Shown: in pieces, positions 54,507-63,125 of the stretch
Layout of the letters: each line of letters begins with the position of its first letter
Position numbering within the stretch: the first letter of the stretch is position 1
Assembly: GCA_965237875.1 (NCBI GenBank)
Contig: CBDEGP010000001.1
Coordinates: 682,001-746,000 of the forward strand
Direction: 5' to 3'
DNA from: DAOUJI01 sp965237875
GTDB taxonomy: Bacteria > Chloroflexota > Dehalococcoidia > Lucifugimonadales > JAGWBF01
DNA: 64,000 bases
Translations under genes and position numbers: made by a program
Notes under the pieces: model-generated
Told to the model about the DNA's origin: nothing
Seen by the model: the letters and a program-made list of their open reading frames with translations, nothing else
Database searches by the model: none

Positions 54507-54702
54507 ACCGAGCTCCAAGGCGTGCCCAAGGACCTCACCCCCGAAGAAATAGAGCGCCGGTCAACGGTCAGCGACGTGCCGGCGGGCCGGTTGCGTCACC
54601 TGGCGCCTGTGGTGCGACTCTCGGAGACCCAGCCCTACTGGTCCCGGCCCCGCCGCCCATTGGCTCCCACGAACTAGTGTGGCCAACCCGTGCGGCGTAG
54701 CC
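54507..54702 (+). pseudogene. Remnant of a CaiB-type CoA-transferase C-terminus
   Basis: Translates as ELQGVPKDLTPEEIERRSTV and SDVPAGRLRHLAPVVRLSET, closely matching the last ~60 residues of the gene at 44862-46274, then shifts frame (PIGSHELVWPTRAA). The rest of the gene is absent. A gene-decay relic, probably left by duplication or recombination. Confidence 0.8.
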
Positions 54703-54779
54703 GGCAATAGGGCAACGAACCAGCTCACGTGGCATGGGCCACCGACTGCATCACAGCACAGGAACCCTAAAGCCCGGTG

Positions 54780-55970
54780 TCAGGTTAATTGGACCGCCCC
54801 GTCGGGTGAAGCGGTGACTTCAGCTTCGTCGCTTTCGTTGTCAGGATCATCCACTATGGGCGTGATTTGCTCAATAAACTCCCGCAGCATTTCCGCAATC
54901 CTGTCGGCGAAGTCGTCGTTCAGAGTATCGTACCCCATTCCAACGAAAATGCCTTTCGGGTCGGTTCTTTGATGTTCGTGAAGTCGGATGCCGTCGAGGA
55001 GCGGTAGGGCTAGTTTTCGGTTGTTTGTGAACCATACGTTGGCGTGCCACGTCTCGGCTCCATCTCGAGGACGGAGATGGACGGAGTAGCAAACATGGTG
55101 ATTGCTCCACGGGGGCCTGGAGTACCAGAAATTGTAGTAGCGAAATTGTGGCCAGCCGCCCGCCGCTTGGCTTTTCTTGTTAGGTTTGATATCGTCTGGC
55201 AACTTCGTAAGCGTTAGTCGGTCTACTTCTCTGGCAAAGGCTGTAACTTCGTCGTTTTTGTTCCGCTCTTTGGTTCTCCGCATGTTCGCCGCGAAGCTGC
55301 TTTGGCTTCGGTTCCCTCGGTCTTGGGAGTTTGTTCCTATGCCGACGACGTAATCGTCAATGCCAGGCACAGGTATTATGGTGGTCGCCTGTATGTATAG
55401 CGATCCGGTGTTCGCATCCCGGTATGGAGTCAACGTTACGCAGGTAATCAGGTTTTCTCCGGGGGCTTTCTCGTTGAGCCACAATGCGGCGGAGGTTACT
55501 TCCCGCGCAAATCGGTGGCTCGCCAAGATGATGCGCTGGTCCTTGTTCAAGTCGTTGATGTCGTTGAGGTGTTCTAGTAGTCGGTTTCCGGCTTCCTCCG
55601 AGGAGATGCCTGAGTATTCGGCCAACATCGCGATGATATCATCTTCGTTGGCACTGCGGAGATAGCTGGCGTACTTGATTGCCTGCCAGTGGGCGTCGGC
55701 GCCGGTGTCGTCTCGTTTCATTTCTATGATCACCAGCTTGCCGTCGGAGTCCACCGCCAGTAAATCAAGCCTTTCATTAGTGCGGTCGAAACCACTGAAC
55801 TCTTTGCTGACTATTAGCAAATCTTCGCCGAGGATGCCTGGGTTGGCGGCCACCCACTCCTGGATGTCCCGCCGCTCTTTCAATCCCAACTGGGCGAAGT
55901 TAACCTCTTCAATTCGCTCGGATTCACGACTCTCGGGGTTAACTCGATACAACTGCGGTTCGCTGCTCAT
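54780..55970 (-). CDS. PD-(D/E)XK-like nuclease-fold protein of unknown role
   Basis: 396 residues. Near residue 70, ERLDLLAVDSDGKLVIIEMK is the D-x(n)-E-x-K core of a restriction-endonuclease-like fold (NucS/DUF91-like), followed by HWQAIKYASYLRSANEDDII. The C-terminal half (YNFWYSRPPWSNHHVCYSVH, FVGMGYDTLNDDFADRIAEM) resembles a DUF4268-type domain found in defence-associated proteins. No methylase or other restriction gene is adjacent. Likely a stand-alone nuclease or a solitary defence gene; the substrate is unknown. Confidence 0.7.
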   Translation of the reverse strand: MSSEPQLYRVNPESRESERIEEVNFAQLGLKERRDIQEWVAANPGILGEDLLIVSKEFSGFDRTNERLDLLAVDSDGKLVIIEMKRDDTGADAHWQAIKYASYLRSANEDDIIAMLAEYSGISSEEAGNRLLEHLNDINDLNKDQRIILASHRFAREVTSAALWLNEKAPGENLITCVTLTPYRDANTGSLYIQATTIIPVPGIDDYVVGIGTNSQDRGNRSQSSFAANMRRTKERNKNDEVTAFAREVDRLTLTKLPDDIKPNKKSQAAGGWPQFRYYNFWYSRPPWSNHHVCYSVHLRPRDGAETWHANVWFTNNRKLALPLLDGIRLHEHQRTDPKGIFVGMGYDTLNDDFADRIAEMLREFIEQITPIVDDPDNESDEAEVTASPDGAVQLT

Positions 55971-56066
55971 CGTTGTCTCCTGGCTCGTGCTTGCCCAAGA
56001 TTATAGCCGTGCTGGTGTGGCGTCAATTGTATCTTTGTGATGCTTTCATAATGCTGTCAACGCTGG

Positions 56067-56072
56067 TATAAT
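56067..56072 (+). promoter_or_regulatory. -10 element for a leaderless toxin-antitoxin transcript
   Basis: TATAAT ends 6 bp before the ATG at 56079, with TTTCAT (56044-56049) 17 bp upstream as a weak -35. Transcription would start at or next to the ATG, so no Shine-Dalgarno is expected, and none is seen. Confidence 0.55.
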
Positions 56073-56078
56073 GATGTC

Positions 56079-56315
56079 ATGTCGGTGCAGATAACCATAA
56101 GGGGTGTCCCGGAAGAAGTGCGCGACGCGCTGGCGGTCAGAGCCGCGCAGGAGCGCCAGTCCATGCAGGAATTCCTTCGCGGCGAGTTGGAGCGCATTGC
56201 ATCTCGGCCATCCATCAGCGAATGGCTCCGGGACGTCCGCCGCAGCAAGGAAGCGGCTGGAACACGCATCCCGCCCTCCGTGATCCTGGGGGCCCGCGAT
56301 GCAGACCGTAAGTGA
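56079..56315 (+). CDS. FitA/VapB-type antitoxin
   Basis: 78 residues: SVQITIRGVPEEVRDALAVR and RAAQERQSMQEFLRGELERI are an N-terminal ribbon-helix-helix, followed by a C-terminal toxin-binding tail (SISEWLRDVRRSKEAAGTRI). FitA-like antitoxins of this length are encoded directly before a PIN toxin. The stop overlaps the toxin start (GTGA). Confidence 0.9.
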   Translation: MSVQITIRGVPEEVRDALAVRAAQERQSMQEFLRGELERIASRPSISEWLRDVRRSKEAAGTRIPPSVILGARDADRK

Positions 56316-56713
56316 CGACAGTCGTCGACGCTTCTGTGCTGATCGCGGCCCTCGTTGACTCGGGACGGGAAGGCGAGTGGGCCGAGTCTGTGGTTTCCGA
56401 AGGCCCAATAGTCGGTCCGGAACTGGCGCTGGCGGAGGCCACAAACATCCTGCGTCGACTTGAACAGGCCGGACAAATCTCTCGACTTGAGGCCAACAGC
56501 GCCCACCGAGACTTGCTTCAACTCAACATCGAACTTTTTCCGTTTGGGCCCTTCGCTGAGCGAGTATGGGACCTGCGTGGCAACCTCACCAGCTACGACG
56601 CCTGGTACGTGGCGCTTGCAGAGGCTTTGGATTGCCCGTTGCTGACCCTCGACCGGAAGCTCAGCCGCGCCGTTGGCCCCGTCTGCGGCATCATCGTTCC
56701 GCCCGCTTCGTGA
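56312..56713 (+). CDS. vapC: PIN-domain toxin (VapC/FitB family)
   Basis: 133 residues from GTG 56312, overlapping the antitoxin stop by 4 bp. The acidic PIN residues are visible: VVDASVLIAALVDSG (first Asp), ALAEATNILRR (Glu), TSYDAWYVALAEALDCPLLT (Asp) and LDRKLSRA (Asp). It should cleave RNA when free of the antitoxin. Confidence 0.92.
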   Translation: MTTVVDASVLIAALVDSGREGEWAESVVSEGPIVGPELALAEATNILRRLEQAGQISRLEANSAHRDLLQLNIELFPFGPFAERVWDLRGNLTSYDAWYVALAEALDCPLLTLDRKLSRAVGPVCGIIVPPAS

Positions 56714-56737
56714 TAAGAACTAGTGGGGCCGGGGCTG

Positions 56738-57082
56738 CTACGTTCCGTCGTCGTATCTGACGATCACTATAGCGTTGACTATGAGGGTGGCGTCCGTGCC
56801 GTCGTCGTTGGGGACTTCAAGGCCTCCCACGACGGCGTTGCAGGACCCTCCGCCGTGGGGAAGTACGGAAAGGACCTCATCAGTGTCAACGGCTTCCGGG
56901 TTGGGCGCCCCGATGACTACTTCCGTCTCCATGTCATCGGCTGTCTTGCCTATCATCCTCTGGAAACCCAAACTGCTGTGGTGGATAGCGTCGAACACGG
57001 CCCGCTGGGCCGCCTTGGTGTAGTCCCGCCCGCGCACGTCCACTCCCATTCCCATTTCCGTCACGCATCTAATCAATGCCAT
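56738..57082 (-). CDS. Lin0512-family protein
   Basis: 114 residues. MALIRCVTEMGMGVDVRGRD at the start and MIGKTADDMETEVVIGAPNP, PHGGG in the middle are characteristic of the Lin0512 family, a short alpha/beta protein widespread in soil and marine bacteria. Function unknown. It converges with the toxin gene, whose stop is 25 bp away. Confidence 0.82.
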   Translation of the reverse strand: MALIRCVTEMGMGVDVRGRDYTKAAQRAVFDAIHHSSLGFQRMIGKTADDMETEVVIGAPNPEAVDTDEVLSVLPHGGGSCNAVVGGLEVPNDDGTDATLIVNAIVIVRYDDGT

Positions 57083-57265
57083 CGATTGCCTCCGATTAAG
57101 CGTTTTGGTGCATGTCTCTCAGCCGTGAACGGCTGTGCTTTGCGAGCATAACATACCATATCCGGCGGCCCGTTCGAGAAGGGCCTTATCATGCATCACT
57201 GTACGGACGGGGCGGCAGGCGGTAATATCAAGGGGCGGCGTTAGCGTTGCAGGGAGGAGCCGGCC

Positions 57266-57880
57266 ATGACGGACGATATCGGGCTTTTCGAGGCCATGAA
57301 CACCCAGAGGGCCATCCGCTACATAAAGCCGGACCCTGTGCCGGACGAGCTTATCACCCGGCTTCTGGAGGCGGCGGTCAAAGCGCCTACGGGCGGGGCC
57401 AGGCAAATGTGGAGGTTCGTCGTCATCAAAGACCAGGAAACTCGGAATAAGCTGGGCGAGATATACCGTAAGGGCCCGGGGTCTCTGACCACCGGAGATA
57501 TGACCCCACAGCAGCGCAGAGTGCACCGCGGCGCACAGCATTTCAGGGAACATCTTCAAGAGGCGCCGGTTTTCATCCTGGCCTGCATCCAGCGGTACAG
57601 CGCCCCGGTGGGCATTGGCTTGGGCGCCTCCATATATCCGGCGGTGCAGAACATCCTGCTGGCCGCCAGAGGCCTGGGCCTGGCCAGCCTGCTGACCACC
57701 AACCACAAACAGCACGAGGATGAGGTCAAGCGGCTGCTGGGCATACCCGAGGACGTGGAGACGGCGGCTTTGCTGCCCATAGGCTACCCCGCTGAGGGCG
57801 CCCGGTACGGCCCGACGACCCGCAAGCCTTTGAGTGAAGTGGTTTTCGATGAACGATGGGGCAGCCCGCGAAACGCCTGA
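57266..57880 (+). CDS. Nitroreductase-family FMN oxidoreductase
   Basis: 204 residues: GLFEAMNTQRAIRYIKPDPV (FMN phosphate-binding Arg-Ser/Ala-Ile-Arg), LLEAAVKAPTGGARQMWRFV, GASIYPAVQNILLAARGLGL, LLGIPEDVETAALLPIGYP. Reduces nitro groups, quinones or similar with NAD(P)H. Start ATG 57266 behind GGGAGGAG. Ends with UGA as a normal stop. Confidence 0.93.
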   Translation: MTDDIGLFEAMNTQRAIRYIKPDPVPDELITRLLEAAVKAPTGGARQMWRFVVIKDQETRNKLGEIYRKGPGSLTTGDMTPQQRRVHRGAQHFREHLQEAPVFILACIQRYSAPVGIGLGASIYPAVQNILLAARGLGLASLLTTNHKQHEDEVKRLLGIPEDVETAALLPIGYPAEGARYGPTTRKPLSEVVFDERWGSPRNA

Positions 57881-57934
57881 CTTTAGGAACCGGACTCACC
57901 AAATCCAAGACTGCATCATAAGAGGAGGAAGGCA

Positions 57935-59014
57935 TTGACCCCTGAATTTGTAACCAACGAAGAAATAGTGCAGCAGGCATGGCGCAATCTTGAACGAGGA
58001 GCCTGGGGCTATCTGGTGGGAGGGTCGGAGTCGGAGACCACTCTCAGGCGCAACCGCCTGGCTTTCGACCGTTGGGCTTTCCGGCCGAGGGTGCTGGTGG
58101 ACGTGTCCGTCATCGACGCCTCCACCACTTTCTTGGGACACAAGATGCGCATCCCCGTCATGCTCGCTCCCATCGGGTCGATGCAGACCTTCGACCCCGA
58201 GGGCGGCGCGGCGGCAACCAGAGGAGCGGCGGAGTTCGGGACCATCCACGTAGTCAGCTCGGTTACACAGCCGGGTCTGGAGGCAATCGCGGCGGCGGCG
58301 GACAACGCCAAGGTGTTCCAGCTGTACGTATACGGGGACTGGAGCTTTATCGAAGACATGGTTGCCCGGCTGAAGCAGGCGGGGTACAAAGCCTTCTGCC
58401 TCACCGTGGACACCGCCTCTTACAGCCGCCGGGAACGGCCCATGATGCACCGCTGGGTGCAGCGGAGCAGCCCCAACACACCCGTTGACAGGTCTTACGC
58501 GGCGGCCGTGACCTGGGACACCGTGGCCAAGATAAGGAGCATAGTGGACCTGCCTTTCATGCTCAAGGGCATCGCCACCGCCGAAGACGCACGCATCGCG
58601 GTGGACCACGGCGTGGACGTGGTCTGGGTGTCGAACCACGGAGGCCGTCAGCTGGACCACGCGCAAGGGACGATGGACGTGCTTCCGGAGGTCCTTGAAG
58701 CGGTGGACGGCAAGGTTGACGTTGTCGTGGACGGCGGGGTCCAGAGGGGCAGCGACGTGTTGAAGGCCGTCGCCTTGGGAGCCAAGGCTGTGGCCATAGG
58801 AAAGCTCCAGTCCTGGGGCCTGGCAGCCAACGGCAGCGCAGGCGTGCGGCGGGTGCTGGAGATCCTTGAGGATGAAATTATAAGCGCGATGGGGCTTCTG
58901 GGAGTCACGTCCGTCGACCAGCTTACTCCCAACTACGTGACCCGCGCCGAGCCGGTCACCATGCCCCATGAGATGAGCTCGTGGGTCAACATGCCCGTGG
59001 GCAGGATACTCTAG
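57935..59014 (+). CDS. FMN-dependent alpha-hydroxy-acid oxidizing protein
   Basis: 359 residues from TTG 57935, behind AGAGGAGGAAGG. The family hallmarks are AWGYLVGGSESETTLRRNRL, MLAPIGSMQTFDPEGGAAAT, LQLYVYGDW-like QLYVYGDWSFIEDMVARL, the catalytic His/Arg loop VSNHGGRQLDHAQGTMDVLP and VVDGGVQRGSDVLKAVALGA. Oxidises L-lactate, glycolate or mandelate-like acids; the exact substrate cannot be assigned. It follows the nitroreductase by 54 bp. Confidence 0.92.
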   Translation: MTPEFVTNEEIVQQAWRNLERGAWGYLVGGSESETTLRRNRLAFDRWAFRPRVLVDVSVIDASTTFLGHKMRIPVMLAPIGSMQTFDPEGGAAATRGAAEFGTIHVVSSVTQPGLEAIAAAADNAKVFQLYVYGDWSFIEDMVARLKQAGYKAFCLTVDTASYSRRERPMMHRWVQRSSPNTPVDRSYAAAVTWDTVAKIRSIVDLPFMLKGIATAEDARIAVDHGVDVVWVSNHGGRQLDHAQGTMDVLPEVLEAVDGKVDVVVDGGVQRGSDVLKAVALGAKAVAIGKLQSWGLAANGSAGVRRVLEILEDEIISAMGLLGVTSVDQLTPNYVTRAEPVTMPHEMSSWVNMPVGRIL

Positions 59015-59054
59015 GACGGCGTCGGCCCTCCGGCTTAAGCCTGAGTCCATGCCC

Positions 59055-59150
59055 CCTCTCCCCCCGGGAGAGGGCGTCTCCCAGCTTCAGGGGAGGCCCT
59101 GGATACCGGCTTTCGCCGGTATGACGAAAGTTTTGCAACGGTCTCTCCGG
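59055..59150. repeat. Inverted copy of the MITE-like repeat at 533-649
   Basis: 59070-59131 is the reverse complement of 545-606 over about 62 bp, without visible mismatches. Beyond it the right terminal repeat TTGCAACGGTCTC (one mismatch) is kept and the left end is degraded. Confidence 0.75.
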
Positions 59151-59181
59151 GAGAGAAGGAGTGTGGCATCCCGCTCTTTTT

Positions 59182-59895
59182 TTATTGCAGGGAATCCAGG
59201 AAGTCCTGGATGGCCAGGTTCACGTCTTCCGGGCGTTCAGCCATGGGAAAGTGGCCCGCGTCGTGCAGCTTGACGTACCGGGACCCTGGGACGGCCTGAT
59301 GGATTTCCAGTTCATATTCCGGCGGGTTCAACGGGTCGTCCATCCCGCGCACCAGCAAAAGAGGCTTGTCGAGGGAAGGTATCCGGTCTGTGGCGTCGAA
59401 CCCGTCTATGATTGTCAGGTCACGGTACTGGGACAGAGGTCCCACGCGGCGGTGGTCGTCTAGAAGTTGCTCTCGAAAACCGGGCTCGACGAACTTCAAG
59501 ATGCCGCGCATCATCTCGATCCATTCCTCGAACGAGCCGGGGTCTTGCGACGCTCGCAGCCTGAGGTCCAGCGACGACGGGTCTCGCGGCTTTAAGCGGA
59601 GGGCCATAGTCATCAGGACGAGGCCCTTCACCTCATCAGGGTAGTCCAGGGCGTACTGGAGGGCTATGCAGGCGCCCAGGGTGTATCCCGCCAGCACGAG
59701 GTCTTGGCGATGCCCCTGGGCCCGTAACCAGCCCCTTAGCCATTCCGCGCTTCGCTCCACGCTGGGGCAGGGCTCTCCCTCGGGGTGGCCCGGAAGGGTT
59801 GGGGCCAGGCTGCCCGGAAAGCGCTCCAGTTGGCGGGCGAACGATCTGGACGTTCCCCCGGCGCCGGGACCGTGGACGAACACCAACTGGACCAC
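59182..59895 (-). CDS. Alpha/beta hydrolase with Thr at the nucleophile elbow
   Basis: 237 residues: the oxyanion region FVHGPGAGGTSRSFARQLER, then an elbow LVLAGYTLGACIALQYALDY, where GxSxG is GYTLG. The acid is probably in LLVRGMDDPLNPPE and the base in LHDAGHFPMAERPEDVN. The Ser-to-Thr change (codon ACC) may lower or alter hydrolytic activity. Otherwise an ordinary small esterase/lactonase. The start is at 59895 with GGAGG before it. Confidence 0.83.
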   Translation of the reverse strand: MVQLVFVHGPGAGGTSRSFARQLERFPGSLAPTLPGHPEGEPCPSVERSAEWLRGWLRAQGHRQDLVLAGYTLGACIALQYALDYPDEVKGLVLMTMALRLKPRDPSSLDLRLRASQDPGSFEEWIEMMRGILKFVEPGFREQLLDDHRRVGPLSQYRDLTIIDGFDATDRIPSLDKPLLLVRGMDDPLNPPEYELEIHQAVPGSRYVKLHDAGHFPMAERPEDVNLAIQDFLDSLQ

Positions 59896-59926
59896 CGAAC
59901 CTCCTTAAACCGGCGCCCTCGGCGTC

Positions 59927-61123
59927 TTATTGCAGGGACGGGTGGGGGCTCATTATCAGGCAGTAGTGGAAGTCCAGTGTTCCGCCCTGGCTGATGGCCA
60001 TGACCACGTCATGCTTGGCGACTTGGCGCTCGCCTGCCGTTCCGCGGGCCTGCAGCACACCCTCGGAGATAGGAGTGGCGCCCCACAGGTAGTGGGCTGA
60101 AAGCTCGCCGCCGCTGGTGTTTGTAGGCAGGGAGCCGCCCGGCTCCAGCTTGCCGTCGGCCACAAAGGGGCCTCCCTCGCCCTTGCCGCAAAAGCCGTAG
60201 TCCTCCAGCGTCACGATGCAGGTGTAGGTGTAGTTGTCATAGGTCTGGACCACGTCGATGTCGTCCACCGTAATGCCTGCCATGGGGAAGGCCCTCTCCT
60301 TGGCTATTGCGGCGCCGGTGTGCACCTCGTTTTCATAACCCCTCCGCCGGGGGTTGCCGGGGTAGCCCTCTCCCATCCCCAGGATGTACGCGGGGGGCTT
60401 CTTGAGGTCCCGGGCTCGCTCGGCGGTGGTGGTGATGAAGGCGATGGCCCCGTTGTTGACCATGCAGCAGTCGAACAGATGGAAGGGTTCCACCACCCAC
60501 CTGGAGTTGTGATAGTCGTCAAGTGTCATGGGGTCCCTGAAAATGGCGTCGGGGTTCAGTCCGGCCCACTTGCGGTTGGAAACGGCTACCGCACCGAGAT
60601 GGTCCTGGGTCGTCCCGTAGAGCGCCATGTGGCGGCGGGCGGCGAGTGCGTAGCTGGTGTTGGCGCCAAAGAACCCGTAGGCTCCGGTCAACCCCCGCAG
60701 CCCGGACATCGAACGCAACCCTCCGTAGGCCGCGCCGCCCGACGAGCTGGCCGGAGTCAGGGGGGCATCGGCGAAGACGTAACACACGGTGTCGGCCATC
60801 CCCGACTGGACGGCGTGGGCCGACAGCACCATGTTCTGACCGGCTGCAGACCCCCGGTTGATCCACTGGCTGTACAGGCGCAGGTTTTTCAGTCCCATCA
60901 TGTTGTGCAGGCCGCCTCCGCCGGATGCGTCCGGCCATCCCTCGGGCCCCACGCCTCCGTGGGTGAGCAGCCCGTCCAGGTCCTCCTTCTGTAGCCCCGC
61001 ATCCTCCAGGGCCAACTGCACCGCCTCCACTGCCAGGGACGCCACGGGTTTGGAGTACCTCCGGGTCATTTTGGTCAGGCCCAAGCCAACGACCGCAGCC
61101 TGACGCTGGTTGTCTGCTGCCAT
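59927..61123 (-). CDS. Thiolase-like protein (SCP-x/acetyl-CoA acetyltransferase family)
   Basis: 398 residues. AAVVGLGLTKMTRRYSKPVA, ALEDAGLQKEDLDGLLTHGG, and the C-terminal GGELSAHYLWGATPISEGVL fit the non-decarboxylating SCP-x thiolase-like group. At the usual nucleophilic-Cys position there is NRGSAAGQNMVLSAHAVQSG, with no cysteine, so a classical thiolase reaction is doubtful. Such proteins usually pair with a small DUF35/OB zinc protein, which I do not see adjacent. Confidence 0.85.
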   Translation of the reverse strand: MAADNQRQAAVVGLGLTKMTRRYSKPVASLAVEAVQLALEDAGLQKEDLDGLLTHGGVGPEGWPDASGGGGLHNMMGLKNLRLYSQWINRGSAAGQNMVLSAHAVQSGMADTVCYVFADAPLTPASSSGGAAYGGLRSMSGLRGLTGAYGFFGANTSYALAARRHMALYGTTQDHLGAVAVSNRKWAGLNPDAIFRDPMTLDDYHNSRWVVEPFHLFDCCMVNNGAIAFITTTAERARDLKKPPAYILGMGEGYPGNPRRRGYENEVHTGAAIAKERAFPMAGITVDDIDVVQTYDNYTYTCIVTLEDYGFCGKGEGGPFVADGKLEPGGSLPTNTSGGELSAHYLWGATPISEGVLQARGTAGERQVAKHDVVMAISQGGTLDFHYCLIMSPHPSLQ

Positions 61124-61365
61124 GACTCACCTCCGCTTTAGGATAGCCGGTCCAAGGGGCGGCAATTCGACTCCTAAGTATACTCCGCTGTGACGATGCG
61201 TCTAGGGGGGCAAAGGGCACGTCCTTCCCATTGGGCTATGAAACAGGTGGGCTAAGAAACAAGGCCGGGCCCCCTGGTTCGACAGCCCCGATCAGGGCCT
61301 TTCGATAGTCAGAAGCCTTGTTTGCTCCCGTTCGTGGTGAGCTAGTCGAACCGCACTTCGACTAG

Positions 61366-62924
61366 CAGCCCGTCCGAGAAACACGGTTGGCGAGTGTTTG
61401 GGGGTATGATGGGCCCAGTCCAGTAGCGGGGAGTCGTTGATGAGCAAAACCTACCTTCCCTACGAACCCGACCAGCAGTTGCTGTTGCCAGCGGCGTTGC
61501 AGGAGTGGCTGCCTGACGACCATCTGGCCTACTTCATATCCGACGTGGTGGACCAGTTGGACATGTCGGAGGTCACCGCTCGCTACGAGCGGGAACGGCG
61601 TGGCGGGCCGCCGTATCATCCACGGATGATGGTCAAGGTGTTGCTCTACGGCTACTGCGTGGGGGTGGCGTCCTCACGCCGCATCGCCCAGCGTCTCCAC
61701 GAGGACATCGCCTTCAGGGTGTTGGCGGCGAACAACACACCGGACTTCCGGACCATCTCCGACTTTCGCAAGGATCATGTGGATGCGCTGTCGGGCCTGT
61801 TCGTACAGGTACTGGCGTTGTGCCAGCAGGCGGGTCTGGTGAAGCTGGGGCACGTGGCGCTGGACGGCACGAAGGTCAAGGCCAACGCATCGAAGCATAA
61901 GGCGATGAGTTACCAACGGATGAAGGAGAAGGCAGCGCAGTTGGCGGCGGAGGTCGCGGAGTTGTTGCGACAGGCCCAGGCAGCGGATGATGAGGAAGAC
62001 CGGCGGTACGGCAAAGACAAGCGTGGAGATGAGTTGCCGCAGGAGTTGGCCTTTCGAGAGGGTCGGTTGGAGAAGATACGGGAAGCCATGGCGGCGCTGG
62101 AAGCCGAGGCGCAGGCGGCTGGCGAACAGGCCGAGGCCGAAGGTGGTAATCACCCGGGGGCGCCCGACGACAAGGCCCAGCGTAACTTCACCGATACCGA
62201 GTCGCGCATCATGCCCGCACCTGGAGGAAAGGACTTCCTGCAAGCGTACAACTGTCAGGCGGTGGTGGACAGCGCTCACCAGGTGATCGTGGCGGCGCGG
62301 GCGACCAACCAGACTTCGGATAAGCAACAGGCTGCGGCGATGATGGAGGAGACCATCGACAACGTCGGTGCAGTCCCCAGGGAAGTATCCGCCGATGCTG
62401 GCTATTACTCGGCAAAGGCAGTCGACGAGCTCTATGCTCTGGGCGTGGACCCGTTCGTCGCGCCGGAGCAGACCCGCCACGGGCGGGTTGTGCCACCCGC
62501 GCCCCGAGGTCGCATACCCAGCCATCTGTCTCCCAGGGACCGGATGCGACGTAAGTTACAGACCAAGCGGGGTCGGCAGCGCTGCGCTTTGCGGATGCAA
62601 ACTGTGGAGCCGGTATTCGGCCAGATCAAGCAGGGTCGAGGATTCCGGCAGTTCCTGCTGCGGGGACTGGAGAAGGTGAACGGCGAATGGTCGCTGATCT
62701 GCACCGGCCACAACCTGCTCAAACTGTTCCGCTTTGGGGTCAATCTGCACAGGAAAGCACGGGGCGATGGGCCAGCCCAACGCATCAGGAACTTTGCCGA
62801 GGTAGTGAGCACGGCGCTATTCGCAAAGCTATCTGGGGGCCGGCCGGGGCAACCGGCAAAATTAGTTGTCGCGATCCATTGTCGCTGACCTGCAAGCACC
62901 GTTAGATAATCCTCGGACGGGCTG
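61366..62924. mobile_element. IS1182-family insertion sequence, apparently intact
   Basis: Inverted ends CAGCCCGTCCGAG (61366) and CTCGGACGGGCTG (ending 62924) are perfect over 13 bp. Both are flanked by CTAG (61362-61365 and 62925-62928). One complete transposase gene lies inside. It has inserted into a region of dispersed palindromic repeats. Confidence 0.85.
61437..62888 (+). CDS. IS1182-family transposase
   Basis: 483 residues. N-terminal LPYEPDQQLLLPAALQEWLP and PPYHPRMMVKVLLYGYCVGV with ASSRRIAQRLHEDIAFRVLA (DUF772), then the DDE core: VALDGTKVKANASKHKAM (first Asp), DAGYYSAKAV (second Asp) and RMQTVEPVFGQIKQGRGF (Glu). A charged coiled-coil insertion lies around residues 150-230. No stop or frameshift, so it is potentially active. 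Confidence 0.94.
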   Translation: MMSKTYLPYEPDQQLLLPAALQEWLPDDHLAYFISDVVDQLDMSEVTARYERERRGGPPYHPRMMVKVLLYGYCVGVASSRRIAQRLHEDIAFRVLAANNTPDFRTISDFRKDHVDALSGLFVQVLALCQQAGLVKLGHVALDGTKVKANASKHKAMSYQRMKEKAAQLAAEVAELLRQAQAADDEEDRRYGKDKRGDELPQELAFREGRLEKIREAMAALEAEAQAAGEQAEAEGGNHPGAPDDKAQRNFTDTESRIMPAPGGKDFLQAYNCQAVVDSAHQVIVAARATNQTSDKQQAAAMMEETIDNVGAVPREVSADAGYYSAKAVDELYALGVDPFVAPEQTRHGRVVPPAPRGRIPSHLSPRDRMRRKLQTKRGRQRCALRMQTVEPVFGQIKQGRGFRQFLLRGLEKVNGEWSLICTGHNLLKLFRFGVNLHRKARGDGPAQRIRNFAEVVSTALFAKLSGGRPGQPAKLVVAIHCR

Positions 62925-62953
62925 CTAGCTTTCAAGTGATAGCTCGTGGATGA

Positions 62954-62980
62954 GTAGGGGCGACCGTCGGTCGCCCCTAC
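62954..62980. repeat. Perfect 12-bp-stem palindrome
   Basis: GTAGGGGCGACC-GTC-GGTCGCCCCTAC. A REP-like dispersed palindrome next to the IS1182 right end. Confidence 0.6.
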
Positions 62981-63125
62981 GACAGACCCCGGCCCCGTCA
63001 TTCCGGCGGAATCCAGAGGCGACCTCCTTCTCCCCGTTCGTGCTGAGACGCCCGGTACTAACCGCCGCCGCTCCGTGGTAGAATGCTTTACCGCAGGACT
63101 CATAGGACCGATTAGGAGGTAAGCA

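Noticed and set aside
61260..61361. tRNA or small RNA before the IS1182 element
   Set aside because: The inverted segments resemble a degraded dispersed repeat (GTTCGTGGTGAGC type), without tRNA features.
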